Shown here piece after piece: positions 1 to 8,037 of a DNA stretch of 15,154 bases. The position numbers were made by a program, and so were the translations under genes. The notes below the pieces were generated by a model. That model was given only the letters and a program-made list of their open reading frames with translations, was not told the DNA's origin and searched no databases. The first letter of the stretch is position 1; each line of letters begins with the position of its first letter. Source of the DNA: Bacteroidota bacterium (GTDB taxonomy: Bacteria; Bacteroidota; Bacteroidia; M30B66); NCBI GenBank assembly GCA_947497195.1, contig CANMGM010000028.1, positions 1 through 15,154 on the forward strand, read 5' to 3'.

Positions 1-769
1 CATTTGTTACCGTTAAGTCGATTGAACCAGTTGATGCACCACATGAACTTGATGTTGCATTTAAGGCCAGGGTTGGCTCATCAATACTCACGCTTGCACT
101 TCCTTCAACACTACATGCTTCATCGGTTACTGTTACTGTGTAATCGCCGGCTGCCAATCCACTAATGTCTTCTGTAGTTGCTGTAAAACCATCGGGACCG
201 CTCCAGCTAAATGTTGGATTATTCGCATTGCTCACTGTTAAATCAATAGAGCCAGTTGAACCTGAACAAGAGGAAGGCTGAGTTACCAATTCAAGAATAG
301 GTTCATCGGTTATAACCTCTATCGTGTCTGAAACAACGCATGTTCCCTGAGTAACAGTTACAATATAAGAGCCTTCAGCAAGATTTGCGATGTCCTCGGT
401 AGTCGCTGTAAAGCCATCCGGTCCTGACCACGCAATGGTAGGACTGGTAACATTGGTAACCGAAAGATCAATTGAACCATTGGATAACTGGCATCCGGCC
501 GGAGTTACCACTGAAGCCAGAACAGGTAAATTTGTAAATGTTACCGTTGCAGAACCGCTTTGCGTACAGCCACCGCTGGTAACGATAACATTGTACGTGC
601 CACCGGCGAGGTTATTAACATCTTGGGTTGAAGCTGTAAATCCGTTCGGACCTGACCAAGCGTATGAAACTGGATTCGTAAGATTCGCAACAGAAAGATT
701 GATCGAACCATTATTCGCGCTGCAAGATGCCCCAACAGTAGCGAAACTTAAAACAGGATTTACAGGGAT
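1..769 (-). repeat. SprB repeat array 3 (3 repeats and a partial one, cut by edge)
   Basis: Three full SprB repeats complete super-repeat copy B down to base 77. A further repeat (PTLALNATSSCG, GSIDLTVTN) begins at base 76 and is cut by the window edge. That last repeat resembles the second repeat after the first module more than it resembles the first repeat of a super-repeat, so a third in-register copy does not seem to follow. Confidence 0.88.
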
Positions 770-3700
770 GTTTCCATTTACTACCATGAAATTACCCGAA
801 CGACCAGTTCCGGTAAACTGAGGATGTAACTGAGCTGCATTCGGCGCTACGCTATATGTACCGGCAGGAATCAACTCATTATTGGAAGGACCATTCGCAA
901 CAAACGTGTACTGAGAAAGGAATGCCGTATTTCCGGATTCAAATCCACCATTGCCAATGATATTTGTTCCACATGTTGATCCAGGAGGAGGACTTACTGG
1001 ACATACCTCAATGAGGCTAATGTCATCCAAACCAAAATCATTTCCTGAAGAAGCTAGACTTTCATTCACAACTTTAACCTCTGTTAATCCGGTTACAGTT
1101 GCTGTAAACGAAGTCGAAAACTCTGCCCAAACAGCTAACCCTACAGGTGAAAATGTCCCTAACGTATTTTCGCCAACATAAATCCTCAATTGTGCAGGAG
1201 ACGCTGGATTTACATTTTGCGCAAAAATTTGGAAATCATATTGACTGCCTGCAACCAAATTCACATTCTGACTCCAAACAGATTTGGTTGCACTAACTGT
1301 TGCAGAAGCTGTAGCCTCGCAATCGCCGTCTGTTACTGTTACAGAATATACCCCAGTTGAAAGTCCGCTGATATCTTCCGTAGTAGCAGTGAATCCATTA
1401 GGCCCTGTCCAACTGAATGTCGGATTAGCCGCATTAGTTATGGTCAAATTAATCGAACCCGAATTATCACCACACAAGGTACCAATAGTTATAAGGGTTA
1501 ACAATGGAGCATCGCCATTGATAATTTCAACGGTTGTGGTTGCTTCGCAGCCGGTTGAATTATCGGTAACTAAAACAGTGTACGAACCGGCGCCCAAACC
1601 ACTCTGATCTTCGGTATTTGCAACAACACCATTTCCTGACCATACATAGGTATAATCGCCGGAACCATTGCTTACAGTAATGTCGATAGCCCCTGAAGTT
1701 TCTCCGCAGGTTGAATTTGAAGCCACGGAAGTAATTTCCGGCGCATTGCTATTCGTTAATGTGAATTCGCTTGTTGTTTCGCAGCCTGAAGCATCGGTAA
1801 CCTGAATAATGTAGGTTCCTACACCCAAATTGGCGATTGTCGATTCGGTTGATCCACCTGGGCTCCACAAAATTGAATACGGTAAAGATCCGCCGCTTAT
1901 TGAAGCACTGATTGAGCCATTATCGACACCACATTCAGGATTGGTAGGTGTTCCAACGATTGAAGGAACGCCCGTATTGTTTAACGTAACAGACCCCTCT
2001 GCCTCGCATCCATTCACATCGGTTACTGCTAAATCGTAAGTGCCTGCACCAAGATTCTCGAGCAAACTGTCGGTTGATATTAAATTACCACTCCATGCAA
2101 ATGTAAATGGAGCCTGACCACCGGAAACAAGCGGAGCAATCGAACCATTGTCGTTGTTGCATGAAGGTTGGATTGTATTGAAGGTAATAACAGGAGCCGT
2201 TGAATTAATAGCAGCAGACCCTTCTACAACGCATTCACCATCAGTTACAGTAACAAAATACTCACCAGCCGATAAACCAGAAATATCTTCGGTTGTAGCT
2301 GTAAAACCATTTGGACCATTCCAGCTAAATGACGGACTATTCGAATTTGTAACAGTTAAGTCAATAGAACCATCTGAACCCGAGCAGGATGAAGGTATAA
2401 TGCTGAATGCCAATTGAGGTTGATCGACAATTACAGCGATAGAATCTTCGACTACACAATTTCCAGAAGTTACAGTAACATTGTAAAGGCCTTCAGCAAG
2501 ATTCGAGATATCTTCTGTCGAAGCTGTAAATCCATCGGGACCACTCCAAGCAACAGTCGGATTTGTGGCACCGCTAATTGTTAAATTAATTGAGGCATCT
2601 GAATTGCCACATGATGCAGGTGTAGCATTTAATGCAAGTGTTGGAAGATTGGTAAAGCCTACCGTAGCAGAACCCGTTTGAGTACATGCACCACTGGTTA
2701 CAGAAACGGTATATAGACCTGCAGCCAATCCATTAATATCTTGTGAAGATGCAGCGAAACCATTCGGACCACTCCAGGCATAGGAAATTGGTATGGTAAA
2801 ATTGGTTACAGTTAGATTAACAGAACCATTATTTGTGCTGCATGTAGCACCAACCGTGCTGAAACTTAGAACAGGATTCTCTGGCTCATTGCCATTGACA
2901 ATCATAAAATTACCCGAACGGCCTGTTCCTTGGAATTGCGGATGCATGGTGTTGGCATTTGCAGCAATACCATAAGTCCCTTCAGGAATCAACTCGTTGT
3001 TTGCAGGACCATTTGGAACAAAAGTGTATTGAGATAAAAATGCTGTATTTCCTGATTCGAATCCACCGTTGACAATAATATTGGTACCACAGGTAGAACC
3101 AGGAGGAGGAATTACTGGGCAAACCTGCACAAGACTGATATCGTCTATACCAAAGTCATTACCGGAAGGTGAAAGATTTTCATTAACAATTTTTACCTCA
3201 GTAAGACCTGATGTTGTAGCAGTAAACGAAGCTGAAAACTGTGTCCAAGTGACATTACCTGTTGGAGTAAAGGCGCCAAGGTTAGCTGAACCTACAAAAA
3301 CGCGTAACTGTGCAGGCGAACTTGCAATTACATTTTGAGCAAAAACTTGAAAATTATATTGACTTCCAGCAACTAAGGTAACGTTTTGACTCCAAACAGA
3401 TTTTGTAGGACTTACTGATACAGAACCTGTTGCAACGCAGGCGCCATCTGTAACTGTAACCGTATAGATACCCGTAGATAAATTGCTAATATCCTCTGTT
3501 GTAGCAGTAAATCCGTTAGGGCCTGTCCAACTGAAGGTCGGATTAAGGGCATTGGTAACCGTTAACGCAACAGATCCCGAATTAGCGCCACAAAGTGTTC
3601 CTACAGATATTAAATTTAGTTGCGGCAAGTTGCTGTTTTCAACATCAATGGTTGATGTTGTTTCGCAGCCTGTCGAATTATCGGTTACTAATACTGTATA

Positions 3701-6700
3701 TGAACCAGCAGAAAGGTTTGACTGATCTTCGGAATTTGCATTCACGCCAATACCTGTCCACGCAAATGAATAATCACTCGATCCACCAGAAACAGTAATG
3801 TTTATTGAACCTCCCGATTCACCGCACTCGGTATTTGTTACAGTTGATGCGATTTCAGGAGCATTCAGATTAGCCAATGAGAACAATCCTGTGGATTCGC
3901 AGCCTGCATCATCGGTAACTAACACGCTGTACTCACCAACTCCGAGATTCGATAATGTGGCTCCTGTAGAACCACCGGGGGTCCATAAATAGGTATATGG
4001 AGCGAGACCTCCACTCACGAGAGCAGTAATTGAGCCATCGTTAATACCACATTCAGGATCATCTACATTTCCTGTTACATTCGGAACACCGGTATTATTC
4101 AATGCAACAGAGTCTGTTGTTTCGCAATTGTTGGCATCCGTAACCGTTAAAATATAATTACCACTGCCCAAATTTTCGATGGTGCTATCAACCGCAAACA
4201 AGGTACCCGACCATGAAAATGCATATGGTGGAAGCCCCCCCGAAACGATTGGCGAAATCGAGCCATTGTCATCATCGCATGAAGGCTGAACCGTATTGAA
4301 TGTTAGAACTGGTGCATTGCTGTTCACGACACATGCCTGCAAAGTCACGACACAGGTTGACGCATCTGTTACCGTAACCGAATAACATCCACCCGCTAGA
4401 CCCGACAAATCTTCTGTGCTCGCAGTAAACCCATCTGGTCCGCTCCATGCATAATCAAATGGGGCTGTTCCACCATTAACGGTCAGATTGATTGAACCGT
4501 TTGAAACACCGCATAAAGTAGGATTACTTATAAACGAAAGCGTAGCCTGATTGGAATTAATCAGGGCAAAGGTATCGGTAACCACACAGCCGGCAGCATC
4601 TGTTGCCAATACGATGTATGTTGCAGCGCTGAGTGATGAAATATCTTCGCTTCCTGCGAAAGGTGCACCATCCTTAGTCCAAGAATATACTACAGGATCA
4701 GCGGCATTTGTAATTGTAACATCAACACTTCCTGTATCATTTCCGCAAGTCGGATTCGAAAAATCAGAGCTTAATGAAGGTGCTAAACTCGGCGCAATCG
4801 TAAATGTTTCTGATACCTGGCAGTTGTTTGCATCAGTTAATAAAAAAGCATAGGTGCCAGCCGCAAGATTAATCTGATCTAGGCTAGAAATATCACCATT
4901 CCAAGTAATTGTAAATGGCAATGTACCGCCAGTAACTTCGATGTCAATTATACCATTAGTTTGACCGCATGACGTTTGAATGACATTGGATGTATACGTT
5001 GGTGCATTTTCTTGCATAATCTCGGCCGTATCATTCACCACACATGTAGTTGCATTATCGGTAATAACAACCGAATAACTTCCATCAGCGAGTCCGGTCA
5101 AATCTTCTGAAGAAGAAGCAAACCCATCGGGACCAGTCCATGCGAATGTGAAATTCCCTGAACCACCCGTTAGTGTGAGCGAAATTGCTCCCGTGTTTCC
5201 AATACATGAGGTGTTTGATGATAAAACAGTAACATCAGGTTGATTGCCATTCACTACGGTATAAGAAGCATTCGCCGTACAGTTAGCATCAGTCTGGTCG
5301 ATCACGACAACTGTATACGTTCCTGCCTCAATATTTGTTAAATCTTCAGTAAGCGCTCCATTATCCCATGCAAAATTGTAAGAACCGGAACCACCGGTTA
5401 CAGAAAGATCAATCCCTCCGTCGGCATTTCCACATGTTGCATCCGAAGCGATGCCTACAAGCTCAATTGGTAGAACCGGCGCAAGCGTTGAAGTAAGCGA
5501 ATCGACACATCCGGCATTATCGGTTACTACAACCGTGTAAGATCCAGCCGACAATCCATTAACATCTTCTGTAACTGAGGTTGAATTTGGCGACCATTCA
5601 AATGTAAACGGTGCATCGCCTCCACTAACCGTAAGATCTATAGATCCTCCATTTGGATTTCCGCAAGTTGGATTCACAACCGAAGAGGCAAGGGTAAATT
5701 GATTTTCATTCAGTATGTTAACACTTACGATTGTGAAGCACCCGTTTGCATCGGAAATTGTATCCGTGTAAGTGCCTGTTGCGAGACCGGTAAGATCTTC
5801 CGTATTGGCGCCATTCGACCAGTTGTGAGTTATTGGCGATGTTCCACCCGTAACCGTAATATCAATTGATCCGACAGATTGCCCGCATAATGAATTCTCC
5901 GAAACAAATGTAGCACTCGGAGCACCCTGGAATAAAATCGTTGCAGAACCTGTTACCTCACAAGTCGTGGTTACATCGATTACAGAAACAGTATATTCAC
6001 CCGCAGAAAGGTTTCCGATATCTTCAGTTGTTTGACCGCCGGGCGACCATGCTATGGTATAAGGTCCTACACCATTGTTGATAGTTAGATTGATAGATCC
6101 ATTATTTGCGCCACAAGTCGCATTAACCGTGTTCAGAACCAACTCGGGTTGGTTTTCATTTATCACAGTGGCAGTAGATTCTACAGAACAACTTTGTGCA
6201 TCAGTAACGGTAAGCGTATAGGCACCTGCTTCTAGTCCTGAAATATCCTCGGCTGTTGCGCCGTTAGACCATGAAAAAGTGTAAGGTGATATTCCTTCGG
6301 TTACTGTTGCATCTACGGAGCCTATTTCATTTCCGCAGGTTGAATTAACAACGCTGAATGAAATTTCGGGAGCATCTAAAGTTGTTACAGACGTACTTGA
6401 GCTTGCCTGACACACACCAGAAGGAGAGACATATTGTACTGTATAGGTTGTTGCTCCTGCTGCGCCCGATATAACTCCCGTTACTGGATTAACTGAGGCA
6501 CCATCAGAAACCGCCGGATTGAATGCATACGTTCCACCACCCTCAAAACCCGAAGCAGTTACTGGGAAATTGGAATCCGATCCTTCGCAAAAGGGATTGA
6601 TAGTGAACGCTACAACATCTGAACTGCTAACAGTAATTGATGTTGTAGAACTTATATCCGTGCACAATCCTTCAGAAACAGTGTAGCGAACAACGTATGT

Positions 6701-7873
6701 GTTTCCTATAACGGCTCCTGAAATAACACCGGAGGACGCGTTAACAGTTGCTCCATCAGCAGGAGCTGTATCGAACGAATAAACGCCTCCACCAAGAAAA
6801 CCAGGGGCCGCAACCGGCACACCCGATTCAGAACCACAAAATGGTTCATATGAGAACGATGTAACAGGCGGGGGAACTTGCTGTACAATAACAGTTCCTG
6901 ATGTTCCCTGTGAATTGCACGGTGGAACGAAAGCATCCGTTACGGCAAGCAATTGATAAATGCCGGGATTGGTAACAAACGTCGAATATACATATGTGTT
7001 ATCAGCAAAAGGAACTCCAACATCGTTTACAAATTCGAAATTGAACCCATCGGAAGTATAGACCAAATCAAAAGGTGGCGATCCACCTTCAATGATAACT
7101 CCAATTTCAAGGGAATCTCCAACACAAATATTAACCGTTGTATCGGATGTAGATGCCAACTGACCGTTCTCGAAATAACCTAAAAACCCAAACACAGGAG
7201 GATTTACCTGGATTGAGGCTGCAGGAGAGTTTGTGGCGCATCCCGACGGGGCCGTAATTTGTGTGTAGTAATTGCCTGAAAGAACAACGCCAATGAACGG
7301 ATTGGTATTGGTTCCGCCGGGAAACCACAAATTGCCATTTGTAACACTTGAGACCACATAGGTAGTAGCCGATCCGAAACAGAATTGCTGTGCACCATTA
7401 ACAGTTATTACGGGAGCAGTTAGTGAATTTACATCTGTTATCGTTAAATTCACTCCATTATCGGTTCCAACGATTGTGGGCGAAGATGAAACTACGCGAA
7501 CACGGTATCCGGATCCCGGTGCAACTGTCTCAGGAATTTCTACATATATATATGTATTATTTTGAAGAATTCCTGGAGGAACAGGTACCTGAGGCAAAAC
7601 CGTTGGTGATGCAAAACTACCCGAGGCATCCGAAAGTTCAACCGAATAAGATGTTGAACCATCGAATCCTGTTCCACTCGTAGTAAATTCAACAACAATT
7701 CTCGAACCTAAGCAAAAAGTTGCAGAGGAAAGTGGTTGGGTCTGAATGGCTGCAGATCCGGAAACTCCGTCGGGGATAAGCGAAAACGTTGATACAGCAT
7801 GCGCATCAACTGCACTCAGAGTACCAACAGACAGAATTAAGGAAAATAAGGCCAAGTATAAGCTTCGTTTCAT
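1..7873 (-). CDS. Giant SprB-repeat surface adhesin (5' part; runs off left edge)
   Basis: Likely a secreted, cell-surface filamentous adhesin of the SprB type, exported through Sec and then probably T9SS. The frame begins with MKRSLYLALF at 7873 and stays open to base 2, giving at least 2,624 residues. Codon-by-codon reading over most of the span, including 2880-6600, found no stop. Order: signal peptide (1-26); Ig/PKD-like region (about 27-500) ending in two 84-residue copies; 13 SprB-type repeats (502-1490); a permuted jelly-roll-like module (1491-1662); 7 SprB repeats; a second module (2197-2368); then 3 full SprB repeats and part of another. A typical repeat is about 75 residues with a TCG near its start, GSIDLTV, W.GP.GFT, TEDISGL.AG.YTVTVTD and a second Cys. 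SprB repeats are known from Flavobacterium gliding adhesins. Whether this cell glides cannot be told. The C-terminal sorting domain, if present, lies outside the window. Confidence 0.93.
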   Translation of the reverse strand, partial: MKRSLYLALFSLILSVGTLSAVDAHAVSTFSLIPDGVSGSAAIQTQPLSSATFCLGSRIVVEFTTSGTGFDGSTSYSVELSDASGSFASPTVLPQVPVPPGILQNNTYIYVEIPETVAPGSGYRVRVVSSSPTIVGTDNGVNLTITDVNSLTAPVITVNGAQQFCFGSATTYVVSSVTNGNLWFPGGTNTNPFIGVVLSGNYYTQITAPSGCATNSPAASIQVNPPVFGFLGYFENGQLASTSDTTVNICVGDSLEIGVIIEGGSPPFDLVYTSDGFNFEFVNDVGVPFADNTYVYSTFVTNPGIYQLLAVTDAFVPPCNSQGTSGTVIVQQVPPPVTSFSYEPFCGSESGVPVAAPGFLGGGVYSFDTAPADGATVNASSGVISGAVIGNTYVVRYTVSEGLCTDISSTTSITVSSSDVVAFTINPFCEGSDSNFPVTASGFEGGGTYAFNPAVSDGASVNPVTGVISGAAGATTYTVQYVSPSGVCQASSSTSVTTLDAPEISFSVVNSTCGNEIGSVDATVTEGISPYTFSWSNGATAEDISGLEAGAYTLTVTDAQSCSVESTATVINENQPELVLNTVNATCGANNGSINLTINNGVGPYTIAWSPGGQTTEDIGNLSAGEYTVSVIDVTTTCEVTGSATILFQGAPSATFVSENSLCGQSVGSIDITVTGGTSPITHNWSNGANTEDLTGLATGTYTDTISDANGCFTIVSVNILNENQFTLASSVVNPTCGNPNGGSIDLTVSGGDAPFTFEWSPNSTSVTEDVNGLSAGSYTVVVTDNAGCVDSLTSTLAPVLPIELVGIASDATCGNADGGIDLSVTGGSGSYNFAWDNGALTEDLTNIEAGTYTVVVIDQTDANCTANASYTVVNGNQPDVTVLSSNTSCIGNTGAISLTLTGGSGNFTFAWTGPDGFASSSEDLTGLADGSYSVVITDNATTCVVNDTAEIMQENAPTYTSNVIQTSCGQTNGIIDIEVTGGTLPFTITWNGDISSLDQINLAAGTYAFLLTDANNCQVSETFTIAPSLAPSLSSDFSNPTCGNDTGSVDVTITNAADPVVYSWTKDGAPFAGSEDISSLSAATYIVLATDAAGCVVTDTFALINSNQATLSFISNPTLCGVSNGSINLTVNGGTAPFDYAWSGPDGFTASTEDLSGLAGGCYSVTVTDASTCVVTLQACVVNSNAPVLTFNTVQPSCDDDNGSISPIVSGGLPPYAFSWSGTLFAVDSTIENLGSGNYILTVTDANNCETTDSVALNNTGVPNVTGNVDDPECGINDGSITALVSGGLAPYTYLWTPGGSTGATLSNLGVGEYSVLVTDDAGCESTGLFSLANLNAPEIASTVTNTECGESGGSINITVSGGSSDYSFAWTGIGVNANSEDQSNLSAGSYTVLVTDNSTGCETTSTIDVENSNLPQLNLISVGTLCGANSGSVALTVTNALNPTFSWTGPNGFTATTEDISNLSTGIYTVTVTDGACVATGSVSVSPTKSVWSQNVTLVAGSQYNFQVFAQNVIASSPAQLRVFVGSANLGAFTPTGNVTWTQFSASFTATTSGLTEVKIVNENLSPSGNDFGIDDISLVQVCPVIPPPGSTCGTNIIVNGGFESGNTAFLSQYTFVPNGPANNELIPEGTYGIAANANTMHPQFQGTGRSGNFMIVNGNEPENPVLSFSTVGATCSTNNGSVNLTVTNFTIPISYAWSGPNGFAASSQDINGLAAGLYTVSVTSGACTQTGSATVGFTNLPTLALNATPASCGNSDASINLTISGATNPTVAWSGPDGFTASTEDISNLAEGLYNVTVTSGNCVVEDSIAVIVDQPQLAFSIIPSSCSGSDGSIDLTVTNSNSPSFSWNGPNGFTATTEDISGLSAGEYFVTVTDGECVVEGSAAINSTAPVITFNTIQPSCNNDNGSIAPLVSGGQAPFTFAWSGNLISTDSLLENLGAGTYDLAVTDVNGCEAEGSVTLNNTGVPSIVGTPTNPECGVDNGSISASISGGSLPYSILWSPGGSTESTIANLGVGTYIIQVTDASGCETTSEFTLTNSNAPEITSVASNSTCGETSGAIDITVSNGSGDYTYVWSGNGVVANTEDQSGLGAGSYTVLVTDNSTGCEATTTVEIINGDAPLLTLITIGTLCGDNSGSINLTITNAANPTFSWTGPNGFTATTEDISGLSTGVYSVTVTDGDCEATASATVSATKSVWSQNVNLVAGSQYDFQIFAQNVNPASPAQLRIYVGENTLGTFSPVGLAVWAEFSTSFTATVTGLTEVKVVNESLASSGNDFGLDDISLIEVCPVSPPPGSTCGTNIIGNGGFESGNTAFLSQYTFVANGPSNNELIPAGTYSVAPNAAQLHPQFTGTGRSGNFMVVNGNIPVNPVLSFATVGASCSANNGSINLSVANLTNPVSYAWSGPNGFTASTQDVNNLAGGTYNVIVTSGGCTQSGSATVTFTNLPVLASVVTPAGCQLSNGSIDLSVTNVTSPTIAWSGPDGFTATTEDIANLAEGSYIVTVTQGTCVVSDTIEVITDEPILELVTQPSSCSGSTGSIDLTVSNANNPTFSWSGPDGFTATTEDISGLAAGDYTVTVTDEACSVEGSASVSIDEPTLALNATSSSCGASTGSIDLTVTN
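77..2194 (-). repeat. 706-residue super-repeat, copy B
   Basis: Second tandem copy of the 2,118-base block, abutting copy A. It starts at PVITFNTIQPSC (nt 2194) and ends at base 77, where another SprB repeat begins. DNA differences are spread throughout, many silent. Confidence 0.88.
770..1285 (-). other. Permuted jelly-roll-like module, copy 2 (adhesin residues 2197-2368)
   Basis: Same length and same reversed half order as copy 1: KSVWSQNVNLVAGSQY ... GNDFGLDDISLIEV, linker VCPVSPPPGSTCGT, then NIIGNGGFESGN ... GNFMVVNGN. Every anchor motif lies exactly 2,118 bases from its partner. By eye about three quarters of residues are identical. Differences are scattered substitutions, which argues for an old duplication under constraint and against a recent assembly artefact. 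Confidence 0.75.
1286..2887 (-). repeat. SprB repeat array 2 (7 repeats)
   Basis: Seven SprB-type repeats between the two permuted modules. The first three (to nt 2195) close super-repeat copy A and the next four (from nt 2194) open copy B. The four opening repeats match, in order, the four that precede the first module, including the atypical ones with QPSC..DNGSI and NPECG..NGSI. This shows that whole blocks, not single repeats, were duplicated. Confidence 0.88.
2195..4312 (-). repeat. 706-residue super-repeat, copy A
   Basis: A block of 2,118 bases: four SprB repeats, the permuted module, three SprB repeats. It starts at PVLTFNTVQPSC (nt 4312). Anchors along the block (QPSC, NPECG, KSVWSQ, VNGGFESGN, RSGNFM) each have a partner exactly 2,118 bases lower, with no net indel anywhere I compared. 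Confidence 0.88.
2888..3403 (-). other. Permuted jelly-roll-like module, copy 1 (adhesin residues 1491-1662)
   Basis: A non-SprB segment of about 172 residues. It starts with KSVWSQNVTLVAGSQY and runs through SPAQLRVF, WTQFSASF and GNDFGIDDISLV. A short Cys/Pro linker (VCPVIPPPGSTCGT) leads into NIIVNGGFESGN, FLSQYTFV, PEGTY, HPQFQG and GNFMIVNGN. In Bacteroidota surface proteins I recall the NGGFESGN...MIVNG part coming first and the VWSQ...DDISL part second, as one lectin/carbohydrate-binding-like beta-sandwich. Here the halves are reversed. Ligand binding is not shown by the sequence. Confidence 0.75.
3404..6370 (-). repeat. SprB repeat array 1 (13 repeats)
   Basis: Thirteen consecutive repeats of about 75 residues, each opening with P plus a hydrophobic strand, then .CG...GSI.L.V.GG, a W-containing strand, (T)EDLSGL.AG.Y.V.VTD and a second Cys. 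Repeats 1-5 mostly have the short WSNG..TEDL form. Later ones often have the longer WSGPDGFTATTEDISGL form. The last four (nt 4312 to 3404) belong to the first 2,118-base super-repeat. Two Cys per repeat could form a disulfide in the exported protein (inference). Confidence 0.9.
6377..6868 (-). repeat. Two tandem Ig-like repeats of 84 residues in the adhesin N-terminal region
   Basis: Residues about 336-500 hold two tandem copies. They share PFC.GS.S..PV.A.GF.GGG.Y.F, followed by DGA.VN...G.ISGA and a Y.V.Y strand. Copy starts are 252 bases apart. The pattern suits a bacterial Ig-like or PKD-like beta-sandwich and differs from the SprB repeats that begin at once on the C-terminal side (residue 502). 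Exact family not assigned. Confidence 0.7.
7796..7873 (-). other. Signal peptide of the adhesin
   Basis: The first 26 residues have a KR n-region, a hydrophobic core (LYLALFSLILSVG) and small residues before likely cleavage after LSA (residue 20) or AHA (residue 26). This supports the ATG at 7873 as the start. Sec export is the required first step for T9SS cargo. Confidence 0.75.
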
Positions 7874-7896
7874 ACAAAGTGGTTTAAGGCAAAGCG

Positions 7897-7904
7897 CAAA
7901 AATA
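7897..7904 (-). promoter_or_regulatory. Putative -7 box for the adhesin gene
   Basis: On the minus strand this reads TATTTTTG, a full match to the Bacteroidota -7 element TAnnTTTG, ending 23 bases before the adhesin ATG. No TTG was seen at the usual 17-23 base spacing upstream, so this is only a half-site match in AT-rich DNA. The remaining bases up to 8037 hold no gene and no strong terminator. Confidence 0.45.
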
Positions 7905-8037
7905 AATAGTTTGTTCAGATAAAAAAACGAAACTTCAGGAGAGTTTTCCTCATTTTATCTGCGTGTGAAATTATTTATTTTCTTAACATGATTTAAGTTG
8001 ACTTCATTTATTTTATTAAAATCATCAACACTAAATT

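Noticed and set aside
770..3403. Assembly chimera as the cause of the reversed module
   Set aside because: Two copies with many independent substitutions have the identical arrangement and linker, which a single misjoin would not produce. Repeat collapse elsewhere in the gene cannot be excluded.
390..7683. Many plus-strand open frames of 60-143 residues and a few other-frame minus ones over the left half
   Set aside because: They lie opposite or inside the continuous SprB-repeat frame. They arise because its Thr/Val/Gly/Asp-rich codons rarely give stops on the other strand. They recur with the repeat period and have no domain or start context of their own.
1..7873. CRISPR-like or satellite repeat explanation for the periodic DNA
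   Set aside because: The periodicity is about 225 bases, in frame, with diverged codons and conserved protein motifs, so it is a coding repeat.
7929..7948. Possible terminator hairpin (GAAACT ... AGTTTTC) between adhesin and protease
   Set aside because: Stem is short with a bulge and is not followed by a T-tract. Too weak to call.
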